Source: Cyanothece sp. UBA12306
GTDB taxonomy: Bacteria; Cyanobacteriota; Cyanobacteriia; Cyanobacteriales; Microcystaceae
Assembly (NCBI GenBank): GCA_003448685.1
Contig: DLXW01000019.1
Location: 7,738 to 16,354 of the forward strand
DNA length: 8,617 nucleotides
Direction: 5' to 3'
Part shown: in pieces, positions 1 through 5,318 of the stretch
Numbering within the stretch: the stretch's first letter is position 1
Layout: every line of letters begins with the position of its first letter
Position numbers and translations under genes: made by a program
The notes under the pieces: model-generated
What the model was told of the DNA's origin: nothing
The model's database searches: none
What the model saw: only the letters and a program-made list of their open reading frames with translations

Positions 1-1466
1 AAACTACTAGGCAAAAACCGAATGAAGCATTAGGAGAAGCTTGTTACGATTTATTACAAAAAGCTGCCATTCCTAAAATTTTTGATGCCATTTTAATTGA
101 TGAAGGACAAGACTTGATGGTTGATGATTGGCATTATCAAGGAAAACAGCCCTTTTATTGGTTAGCTTATCAATCATTACGTTCAGTAAATGCTATGTAT
201 CCTGAACAAAAAAGATTGATTTGGACTTATGATGAAGCCCAAAGTTTAGCCAGTTTAAAAATGCCAACAGCAAGAGAGTTTTTCGGAGAAGAATTGGGGC
301 ACTTGGTTACAGGAAAATACCCAAATGGTATTAATAAAACTGAGGTGATGTCCCGTTGTTATAGGACTCCACATCCTATTATTATTGCTGCCCATGCCCT
401 CGGTATGGGATGGTTAAGACCAGGTGGTATGTTAACGGGAATGAAGTACAAAGAAGAATGGGAAAACTTAGGTTATAAAGTTGAAGGTAATTTAATTCCA
501 GGGAAAAAAATAATTATTAAAAGACCGAAAGACAATTCTTTGAATTCTTTACCTTCTCTCTGGAAAGATCCTCTAATTCAGTTTAATATTTGCGGTTCAA
601 GAAATCAGGAAATCAACCTTTTATTCCGTAATATTAAACATGATTTGCGGTACGATGGTTTGAGACCAAGCCAAGAAATTTTAGTTATTGTTTTAGGGAA
701 TTTTTTTGAAGCAACTCATTTACAAAAAAACATTGCTAATTTTTTCATAAGACAAGGAATTGATATTTTTATTCCAGGGACAAAAGATTGTAATATTTTA
801 GTTAATGATAGTCAGGAAAACTCTAATCAATTTTGGTGTGCTGGTGGCGTAACTATTTCTCGTATTTATCAAGCTAAAGGACAGGAAGCAGATCAAGTCT
901 ATCTCGTTGGATTAGATCAAATTGCCGAAGATGAAAGTAACTTGTTTTTACGCAATCAATTATTTATTGCCTTAACCAGATCTCGTGGTTGGGTTAACTT
1001 AAGTGGGATTGGTAATTATCCTTTTTATCAAGAAATAAAAAATGTTCTGGAAACTGGAGATAGTTTCTCAATTACTTTTTCCGATCCTCTGCAACGAGAA
1101 ATTATTGGAACTGATAGCGGAGAATTATTACAAAGCTATAGTTTAGGGAGAAGAAATTTTGAGCAAGCATCCTTAGAAAATGCCCAGCTAGAGGGGGTAA
1201 ACTTAAATGATATTAATCTTATTGGGGCTAATTTATCTAGTGCTAACTTACAATATACTAACCTGAATAATGCTAAATTAATAGCAGCTAATTTAAAAGA
1301 TGCTGATTTAACAGGAGCAAGTTTAATTAAAACTAAATTAATGGGAGCAAACTTACAAAACGCGAATTTAACCAATGCTGATTTAAGGGGAGCTAATTTA
1401 AGTAATGCAGACTTGACTGGGACAATTGTCGACAAAAGCCAACTAGAAAATGTAATTTTTGAATAA
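1..1466 (+). CDS. SF1 (UvrD/Rep-like) helicase with C-terminal pentapeptide repeats, 5'-truncated
   Basis: The frame is open to the left edge, so the Walker A and Q-motif part lies outside the window. Visible SF1 motifs occur in the right order: Walker B LIDEGQD (about 93-113), motif III-like RLIWTYDEAQSL (213-248), motif IV-like CYRTPHP (357-377), motif V-like YQAKGQEAD (867-893) and motif VI-like FIALTRSR (963-986). The family uses ATP to translocate on or unwind nucleic acid. After a linker of about 50 residues the protein ends in roughly 21 pentapeptide repeats (1149-1463), predicted to form a right-handed beta-helix. There is no in-frame ATG at a plausible domain start, and the TTG at 114 lies inside the helicase domain, so neither is the true start. 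The gene converges on the minus-strand sugar transferase gene. The helicase assignment is firm; the biological role (repair, defence or other) cannot be read from this fragment. Confidence 0.88.
   Translation, partial: TTRQKPNEALGEACYDLLQKAAIPKIFDAILIDEGQDLMVDDWHYQGKQPFYWLAYQSLRSVNAMYPEQKRLIWTYDEAQSLASLKMPTAREFFGEELGHLVTGKYPNGINKTEVMSRCYRTPHPIIIAAHALGMGWLRPGGMLTGMKYKEEWENLGYKVEGNLIPGKKIIIKRPKDNSLNSLPSLWKDPLIQFNICGSRNQEINLLFRNIKHDLRYDGLRPSQEILVIVLGNFFEATHLQKNIANFFIRQGIDIFIPGTKDCNILVNDSQENSNQFWCAGGVTISRIYQAKGQEADQVYLVGLDQIAEDESNLFLRNQLFIALTRSRGWVNLSGIGNYPFYQEIKNVLETGDSFSITFSDPLQREIIGTDSGELLQSYSLGRRNFEQASLENAQLEGVNLNDINLIGANLSSANLQYTNLNNAKLIAANLKDADLTGASLIKTKLMGANLQNANLTNADLRGANLSNADLTGTIVDKSQLENVIFE
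1149..1463 (+). repeat. Pentapeptide repeat tract (A(N/D)LXX)
   Basis: About 21 consecutive five-residue units can be read without interruption, for example GANLS, SANLQ, DADLT, GASLI, NANLT, NADLR, GANLS and NADLT. Leu or Phe sits at the central position and Ala/Gly/Asn two residues before it. The first two and last three units are degenerate (RRNFE; GTIVD, KSQLE, NVIFE) and probably cap the helix. Four units make one coil, so this is about five coils. The long antisense open frame over this tract is a by-product of the repeat. Confidence 0.93.
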
Positions 1467-1500
1467 TTGATTCATATACAGCACTTTGCGAGTTATAGCA

Positions 1501-1544
1501 GACAAAAATTCCCCAAACTATTAAAGTTTAGGGAATCTTTTGTC
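1501..1544. terminator. Hairpin between convergent genes, probable bidirectional terminator
   Basis: A 19-nt arm (1501-1519, GACAAAAATTCCCCAAACT) is nearly complementary to a 20-nt arm (1525-1544), with loop ATTAA, one bulged base and one mismatch that becomes a G-U wobble on the minus strand. It lies 34 bases after the helicase stop and 60 bases beyond the sugar transferase stop on the other strand. Each strand carries a T-rich stretch within the distal arm rather than a clean U-tract after it, so efficiency is uncertain. Confidence 0.6.
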
Positions 1545-1604
1545 CAAAATACTAGATTAATCCATGGGGAATGATAATCAGACAAAAAAACTTATTTTAA
1601 ATGA

Positions 1605-2339
1605 TTAATAAGCTCCATTATTTTTAGGAAATAGAACAATCCCAATGGTTTTAAAAATAATCCAAAGATCGAGCAACCAATGACGATAGTTAACATAATA
1701 GACATCGATTTGGACTCGTTGGGGATAGGGGATATCATTACGCCCCGAAACCTGCCATAAACCAGTAATTCCAGGACGAATAGTCAAGATTTTTTCGATA
1801 CGATTACCGTATTTACAGAGTTCTTCAGGAACTAAAGGCCTAGGTCCAACTACACTCATATCTCCTACCAGAACATTCCAAAACTGAGGAAATTCATCGA
1901 GGCTAGTTAAGCGCAAAAACTTGCCAATCCAAGTAATTCGCGGATCATCTCTCAGTTTAAAGTTATCTTCAAACTCAGCCCTCATCTGAGGCGAGTTAGC
2001 CATCAGCGATTCTAATACTTCATCAGCATTTTGAACCATAGTTCGGAACTTAATACAGCCGAATTTCTTAAAATTTTTGCCGACCCTTTCTTGAGTATAA
2101 AAAATTGGTCCTGGGGAACTAACCGCAATCAATAAGGCTAAAACCAAATAGAGCGGCGAAAAAACAATCAAAATAAAGAGGGAAAACCCAATATCAAAGC
2201 CTCTCTTGGCAACATCTCCGTCTAATAAAGTCTGTGACCATGACCTTTGATATCTTCTTTGGGAGAACGAGGGAGGTAATCCCCTTCTCATCAAAGCTTG
2301 TAACGCTTTGACCGAGATAAATTGGCTATTAGCAGTCAT
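1605..2339 (-). CDS. Polyprenyl-phosphate sugar-1-phosphate transferase (bacterial sugar transferase family)
   Basis: This 244-residue protein is a monotopic phosphoglycosyl transferase of the WbaP/WcaJ/ExoY type (PF02397). The family moves a hexose-1-phosphate from a UDP-sugar to undecaprenyl phosphate on the inner face of the membrane, the first step of exopolysaccharide or O-antigen repeat synthesis. Residues 47-74 give one hydrophobic segment broken by Ser-Pro (61-62), as expected for a re-entrant helix. KFRTM (97-101), the Asp-Glu catalytic dyad D148-E149 in SLDEFPQFWN, GDMSVVGPRP (159-168) and PGITGLWQVSGR (189-200) are all present. Length fits the short form, lacking the extra N-terminal helices of full WbaP. 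The start is supported by AAGGAG just upstream of the ATG. It is the second gene after the GT4 gene, 64 bases downstream. The sugar specificity cannot be told. Confidence 0.93.
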   Translation of the reverse strand: MTANSQFISVKALQALMRRGLPPSFSQRRYQRSWSQTLLDGDVAKRGFDIGFSLFILIVFSPLYLVLALLIAVSSPGPIFYTQERVGKNFKKFGCIKFRTMVQNADEVLESLMANSPQMRAEFEDNFKLRDDPRITWIGKFLRLTSLDEFPQFWNVLVGDMSVVGPRPLVPEELCKYGNRIEKILTIRPGITGLWQVSGRNDIPYPQRVQIDVYYVNYRHWLLDLWIIFKTIGIVLFPKNNGAY

Positions 2340-2343
2340 CTTA

Positions 2344-2349
2344 CTCCTT
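2344..2349 (-). promoter_or_regulatory. Ribosome binding site of the sugar transferase gene
   Basis: On the minus strand AAGGAG is followed by TAAG and then the ATG at 2339. It is the clearest Shine-Dalgarno sequence in the window and fixes this start codon. Confidence 0.7.
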
Positions 2350-2350
2350 C

Positions 2351-2374
2351 ACATCACATCACATCACACCACAC
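2351..2374. repeat. Short tandem repeat, ACATC x3 then ACACC-ACAC
   Basis: Three exact copies of ACATC (2351-2365) run into the degenerate unit ACACC and a partial unit ACAC. The tract lies in the 65-base gap between the two glycosyltransferase genes, directly beyond the Shine-Dalgarno of the sugar transferase gene. It is outside both reading frames. Confidence 0.8.
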
Positions 2375-2404
2375 TTTTCCGATCATAAAGCCAGATGAAC
2401 CAAA

Positions 2405-3580
2405 TTATGGCCTTTCTGGTGGCAAAAACCGGAAATTTTTTGCAGAACTTTTTTGTTTGAAGTTCTGCCAACAATCCTCTAAGAAAGTCAAATAGGACGT
2501 TTCAAAGATTTTTGGAGTAAACTGTGCTGCCTGTTGACGGCAGCTCTCTGATTTGATCAGATGTTGAAACTCCTGAAAAGTTTCAACAGTTTTCACCAGA
2601 TTTTCTGAAGTTTGGTTAGAAAAAAAGATTCCTGTTCCTTTTTCTGGATTTTGACGAATATCTATTACTGTTTCTAATGCACCACCTCCTCCATAAGCAA
2701 TAACTGGGGTTCCACAGGCTTGAGCCTCTACCAAGGCGATGCCAAAGTCTTCGCAAGCGGCATAGACAAAAGCTTTTGCTTTAGCCATATATTGCTCAAC
2801 TACCTGATCTGGCTGTGTCCCTAATACTTTAATATTGGACTGAGCCAATTGACGAATTAAGGGCAGATCAGGACCATCGCCAATGATAACTAAAGGATAA
2901 CCTAATTGATTGAATGCCCGCACTATTAAAGCAATTTTTTTATAACTCACTAACCGAGATACACAAAGGTAAAAGTCTTCTTTCTCAGGGCTAAACTCGA
3001 AACGATCAAGATTCACAGGGGGATAAATAACTTTAGCGTGGCGACGGTAACAACGCCAAATTCGACGGGCTGTATGATGGGAATTGGCGATGAAATAATC
3101 TACTCGATTAGCTGAAATGACATCCCATTGGCGTAAGCGATGCAAAAGATAGCGGGTCAAAATTCCTGGTATTCCTCGCCCAGCAAAGGAATTTTGGAGA
3201 TAATCAAAGGTTAAATCCCAGGCATAGCGCATGGGAGTATGACAGTAGCAAATATGGAGTTGATGGGGACTCGCTAGAATTCCTTTAGCAACCGCATGGG
3301 AAGACGAAAGAATGATCTCATAATCTCGTAAATCTAGTTGTTCTATGGCTATGGGAAGTAATGGCAGATATTTTTGTACTCCATTACGCGCCCCAGGCAG
3401 ATTTTGTAAAAAAGTTGTGCCAATCGAACGTCCGTAAAGATAGCTCTGAGGATTGGTAGATTCAAAATCAATTAGAGCATAGACATCCGCTTCGACGTGT
3501 CTTAAAATCTCTTCCACCACTAATTCTGACCCTCCTGTTGCTTTGGGGGTCAACCACTCGTGAACCAGAGCATATTCCAT
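2405..3580 (-). CDS. Family 4 glycosyltransferase (GT4, GT-B fold)
   Basis: This 391-residue retaining glycosyltransferase is predicted to transfer a sugar from a nucleotide-sugar to a lipid-linked or polysaccharide acceptor at the cytoplasmic face. The N-terminal Rossmann half starts with ALVHEWLTPKATGGSE (residues 4-19), with the Gly-Gly-Ser acceptor/donor loop. CYCHTPMRYAWD (111-122) is typical of the subfamily. The C-terminal half (about 195-375, PF00534) has SRLVSYKK (208-215), VIIGDGPD (231-238) and the E-x7-E signature EDFGIALVE with E277 and E285, followed by ACGTPVIAYGGGG. There are no membrane helices. The start ATG at 3580 has no good Shine-Dalgarno (TACTAATT precedes it) but fits the domain start exactly. 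It is the first gene of a pair with the sugar transferase downstream, which suggests surface polysaccharide assembly. The exact donor and linkage are unknown. Confidence 0.92.
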   Translation of the reverse strand: MEYALVHEWLTPKATGGSELVVEEILRHVEADVYALIDFESTNPQSYLYGRSIGTTFLQNLPGARNGVQKYLPLLPIAIEQLDLRDYEIILSSSHAVAKGILASPHQLHICYCHTPMRYAWDLTFDYLQNSFAGRGIPGILTRYLLHRLRQWDVISANRVDYFIANSHHTARRIWRCYRRHAKVIYPPVNLDRFEFSPEKEDFYLCVSRLVSYKKIALIVRAFNQLGYPLVIIGDGPDLPLIRQLAQSNIKVLGTQPDQVVEQYMAKAKAFVYAACEDFGIALVEAQACGTPVIAYGGGGALETVIDIRQNPEKGTGIFFSNQTSENLVKTVETFQEFQHLIKSESCRQQAAQFTPKIFETSYLTFLEDCWQNFKQKSSAKNFRFLPPERP

Positions 3581-3778
3581 AATTAGTATCTACATAGGGA
3601 CTCAAGGTTAAATCTTCACAACTAACTAACTTGGTTCTTGTCAGTTAGTTTGAGACTTATCTTCTGTTGATAGTCTAATCTGTGATGAGGGACTTTTTGT
3701 TGACACTCCTATTTAAAAATAGGAGTTTTGAACATCCCGTGTTGTTCGATAAATTATGTAGTTTTTAGTTAATAAATC
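3581..3778. other. Intergenic leader of the glycosyltransferase pair with several inverted repeats
   Basis: This 198-base gap should hold the promoter of the minus-strand glycosyltransferase pair and the end of the small membrane protein transcript. It contains AACTAACT (3620-3627) with its complement AGTTAGTT (3643-3650), the strong hairpin at 3705-3726, and a small GAACA/TGTTC hairpin (3730-3734 with 3743-3747). I do not see a convincing -35/-10 pair and no open frame worth calling. Confidence 0.4.
3700..3726. mobile_element. Possible IS200/IS605-type terminal hairpin remnant
   Basis: TTGACACTCC leads into a perfect 9-bp stem, ACTCCTATT with AATAGGAGT, around a TAAA loop, then TTTTG. The layout of TTGACACTCC plus a stem closed by a TAAA loop resembles, from memory, the ends of IS200/IS605 elements common in cyanobacteria, although those stems are usually GC-rich. 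No transposase or TnpB gene is in the window, so this would be a solo end or miniature derivative. The alternative is a plain plus-strand terminator (the stem is followed by TTTT), but no plus-strand gene leads into it. Confidence 0.35.
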
Positions 3779-3955
3779 CTAAATTACATCTAACTGATGA
3801 AAAATAACGCCACATAAAGCCGCGATCGCTGTAATTCCTAAAGCCATTAAAGGATGTTGTCCTTGTCCTACAGCAAAAGAGGTAACGATTCCTGCCCCTA
3901 AACCTGCCGTTAAGGCCGCCCCCAGTAGGTCTTTATCGGTATTTTTGTTATACAT
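3779..3955 (-). CDS. Small glycine-rich membrane protein, unknown function
   Basis: I do not recognise this gene by name. From ATG at 3955 it encodes 58 residues. A GTG at 3964 would add three residues (GTG-AAT-TGT), but neither start has a clear Shine-Dalgarno, and I prefer the ATG. After a short polar N-terminus (YNKNTDKD) there are two hydrophobic stretches separated by a GQGQHP turn: LLGAALTAGLGAGIVTSFAV and LMALGITAIAALCGVIFH. These suggest a two-helix hairpin membrane protein, with Gly/Ala-rich faces that could pack tightly. The frame contains a HIP1 octamer. The gene is divergent from the ferredoxin and in the same direction as the glycosyltransferase pair, but a hairpin-rich gap of about 200 bases separates them. 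Confidence 0.65.
   Translation of the reverse strand: MYNKNTDKDLLGAALTAGLGAGIVTSFAVGQGQHPLMALGITAIAALCGVIFHQLDVI
3822..3829. repeat. HIP1 palindrome GCGATCGC
   Basis: This octamer is over-represented in many cyanobacterial genomes. This copy is inside the small membrane protein gene and supports a cyanobacterial source. Confidence 0.75.
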
Positions 3956-3964
3956 ACAATTCAC

Positions 3965-4134
3965 TAAGTCTAAAAAATTTGAGGTTATCCAAACCTAACA
4001 TCTTAATTGCTTTTGATAACGAAGAGGTGGCAAAATTGCAATTAAGCTTTAAGTTTAGCTACGTTTCTTAACAATAGCTCTTAAGTCCACCAGAAACGAT
4101 ACATTAGATCAAGAAAAGCATTAAGATATAATTT
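3965..4134. promoter_or_regulatory. Divergent intergenic region between small membrane protein and ferredoxin
   Basis: These 170 bases must carry promoters for both divergent genes. TATAAT at 4127-4132 matches a perfect -10 hexamer but ends two bases before the ferredoxin ATG, so it cannot drive a normal leader transcript from that ATG. TACATT at 4100-4105 is a better-placed -10 candidate, without a clear TTGACA partner. There is no strong Shine-Dalgarno before the ferredoxin ATG. Confidence 0.35.
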
Positions 4135-4455
4135 ATGGCTCATACCTACACCGTTGAAATTATCCATCAAGGAACAACCCACACCATCGAAGTTGCTGAA
4201 GACCAAAAGATTCTTGAAGTTGCTCAAGATGCCGGCTTAGAATTACCTTTTTCGTGTAATGCGGGTGTCTGTACCACCTGTGCTGCCCAAATAGTAGGAG
4301 AGGGAACAGTTGATCAAAGTGAGGGTATGGGAATATCCCCTGAACTACAAAAGCAAGGCTATGCTTTGTTATGTGTTTCCTATCCGAGATCTAACTTAAA
4401 AATTGAGACGGAAAAAGAAGAAGAAGTTTACACCCAGCAATTCCCTCAACCTTGA
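4135..4455 (+). CDS. Plant-type [2Fe-2S] ferredoxin, minor variant
   Basis: This soluble one-electron carrier has 106 residues. Cysteines C41, C46, C49 and C80 form the C-x4-C-x2-C...C pattern that holds a [2Fe-2S] cluster (SCNAGVCTTC at 40-49, then LLC at 78-80). The fold matches photosynthetic PetF, but key surface positions differ. The usual SCRAGAC is SCNAGVC. The PetF segment QSDQSFLDDD aligns with QSEGMGISPE, so the Phe needed for fast electron transfer to FNR is Gly66 and the acidic patch is reduced. The C-terminus is extended beyond the usual final Tyr by TQQFPQP. This points to one of the minor cyanobacterial ferredoxins rather than the main photosynthetic PetF; the length and tail remind me of Synechocystis Slr1828 (Fed3), from memory. 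It appears monocistronic, with its own terminator. Confidence 0.95.
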   Translation: MAHTYTVEIIHQGTTHTIEVAEDQKILEVAQDAGLELPFSCNAGVCTTCAAQIVGEGTVDQSEGMGISPELQKQGYALLCVSYPRSNLKIETEKEEEVYTQQFPQP

Positions 4456-4516
4456 GAAATAAGGAACACAATACTAGATAGGTTTTGCTGCAACAAGTTG
4501 TAGAAATACGTCGTGA

Positions 4517-4548
4517 TGGGGGACTCGGAGATTTAACCGAGTCCCCCA
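4517..4548 (+). terminator. Strong GC-rich terminator hairpin after ferredoxin
   Basis: A perfect 12-bp stem, TGGGGGACTCGG with CCGAGTCCCCCA, closes an 8-base loop 62 bases after the ferredoxin stop. An AT-rich stretch (AAATTAATTAATT) follows instead of a pure U-tract. It is the most stable hairpin in the window and is placed to end the ferredoxin transcript. Confidence 0.72.
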
Positions 4549-4566
4549 AATTAATTAATTATTTGT

Positions 4567-4590
4567 AATAATAAATCACTATTTATTATT
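4567..4590. repeat. AT-only inverted repeat
   Basis: AATAATAAAT (4567-4576) and ATTTATTATT (4581-4590) are exact complements around CACT, and ATTTCTTT follows. It may help the preceding GC-rich hairpin end transcription, or simply reflect AT-rich intergenic DNA. Confidence 0.5.
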
Positions 4591-4634
4591 ATTTCTTTGT
4601 ATAACTCAATAACCAATAATTTCTAATAGCAAAC

Positions 4635-4672
4635 TCACCCAAATGGGTGAACCAAGTAAGTGAGGTAACCTC
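4635..4672 (+). promoter_or_regulatory. Paired small hairpins upstream of the secreted protein gene
   Basis: TCACCC-AAAT-GGGTGA (4635-4650) is a perfect 6-bp stem, and GAGGT-A-ACCTC (4662-4672) is a near palindrome. AGTGAGG occurs at 4659 and again at 4710, and TGAGGTA at 4661 and 4692. They lie 70-110 bases before the ATG at 4745, so they could be operator sites or 5' leader structure. No clear Shine-Dalgarno sits at the usual distance from that ATG; the nearest purine tract, GAGGAGAAG, is about 25-30 bases away. Confidence 0.35.
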
Positions 4673-4744
4673 TGAAAAATACCTTTAATTTTGAGGTAGT
4701 GACAGTGTGAGTGAGGAGAAGATAACCCTACCCTTCAAAAAATC

Positions 4745-5083
4745 ATGAAAGCTATTCCCTCATTTTTACTTGGACTTAGCCTTATTGCTATTACTCCTAA
4801 TGCGATTGCCCAAACAGTTCGTTCCGATGATTTTAACAGCTTGGCTAATAGAAATTCTCAAGATCTAATGGGTGTTCAACCCAGAAGTATTGAAGATTGG
4901 CCTTGGGCTGTTGGTGGCAAATATCCTGAACCCCAAGAATCAGAACCCTTAGATTCTACTGCTCTTAATTTAGATTATTATGAGGCTAGAATTGAAAGTC
5001 TTAATGAAAGTTATGAGCTTAATGACACTCAATTAGGGGATGTTTCTCGTCCTACCCGTCGCCTACCTTTTGCCCAATTCTAA
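4745..5083 (+). CDS. Small secreted protein, unknown function
   Basis: I do not recognise this 112-residue protein. The N-terminus is a textbook Sec signal peptide: Lys2, the hydrophobic core IPSFLLGLSLIAI, and a cleavage site predicted after NAIA (residue 22). The mature part of about 90 residues has no cysteine and no further membrane segment. It is acidic in its middle (PEPQESEPLDST, then DYYEARIESLNESYELND) and ends with a basic, Pro-containing tail (SRPTRRLPFAQF). The motif EDWPWAVGGKYPEP (50-63) is the most distinctive stretch and would be the best handle for finding relatives. It should act in the periplasm, thylakoid lumen or outside the cell. It stands alone, converging on the cyclophilin gene, with hairpins upstream. 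Confidence 0.75.
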   Translation: MKAIPSFLLGLSLIAITPNAIAQTVRSDDFNSLANRNSQDLMGVQPRSIEDWPWAVGGKYPEPQESEPLDSTALNLDYYEARIESLNESYELNDTQLGDVSRPTRRLPFAQF

Positions 5084-5104
5084 CTTATAGCAGGAGGCAG
5101 AAGG

Positions 5105-5194
5105 CCCGATGGCTCTAAGGCTTCGAGGGAAAACTAATCTATGAGTTAGGTTTTGAGGATCTCGGCTGTCCTAACCTATGCTTCGACTGCCATA
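5105..5194. repeat. Imperfect inverted repeat of unknown origin
   Basis: ATGGC (5109-5113) pairs with GCCAT (5189-5193), and GTTAGG (5145-5150) with CCTAAC (5170-5175). GCTTCGA occurs in both halves (from 5120 and from 5181). Together they outline an imperfect stem over about 90 bases with no open frame. It could be a decayed miniature element or a structured RNA end; the sequence does not decide. Confidence 0.3.
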
Positions 5195-5255
5195 ACCCTG
5201 TTTAATCTTCTGTGTACAAACAATCTCTAAGAGTTGCTTCCCATTTGATTTATTG

Positions 5256-5301
5256 GTCGGATTTTCATCCCATCGGTAAAACCGAGGTTCTTCAATCCGA
5301 C
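5256..5301 (-). terminator. Nested hairpin downstream of the cyclophilin gene
   Basis: The outer arms GTCGGATT (5256-5263) and AATCCGAC (5294-5301) enclose an inner stem TCGGT/ACCGA around AAA (5273-5285). It begins 17 bases beyond the cyclophilin stop codon on the minus strand, the expected place for its terminator. A U-tract is lacking on that side (CAATAAATC follows). Confidence 0.55.
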
Positions 5302-5318
5302 ATTTTAGGATAAATCTA

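Noticed and set aside
1136..1435. Minus-strand open frame of 99 codons over the pentapeptide tract
   Set aside because: It is the mirror of the repeated GC-TAA-TTT-A codons on the plus strand, giving a monotonous K-L-A-P pattern without protein character.
1493..1501. TTATAGCAG shared with 5085-5093, both just after stop codons
   Set aside because: Only nine bases match and the flanks differ, so two copies are not enough to call a dispersed repeat family.
3779..3964. GTG start at 3964 for the small membrane protein
   Set aside because: It adds only three residues before an in-frame ATG and has no Shine-Dalgarno advantage, though it cannot be excluded.
4127..4132. Perfect TATAAT as the ferredoxin promoter
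   Set aside because: It ends two bases before the ATG, so transcription would start inside the gene, and no partner -35 element is placed correctly.
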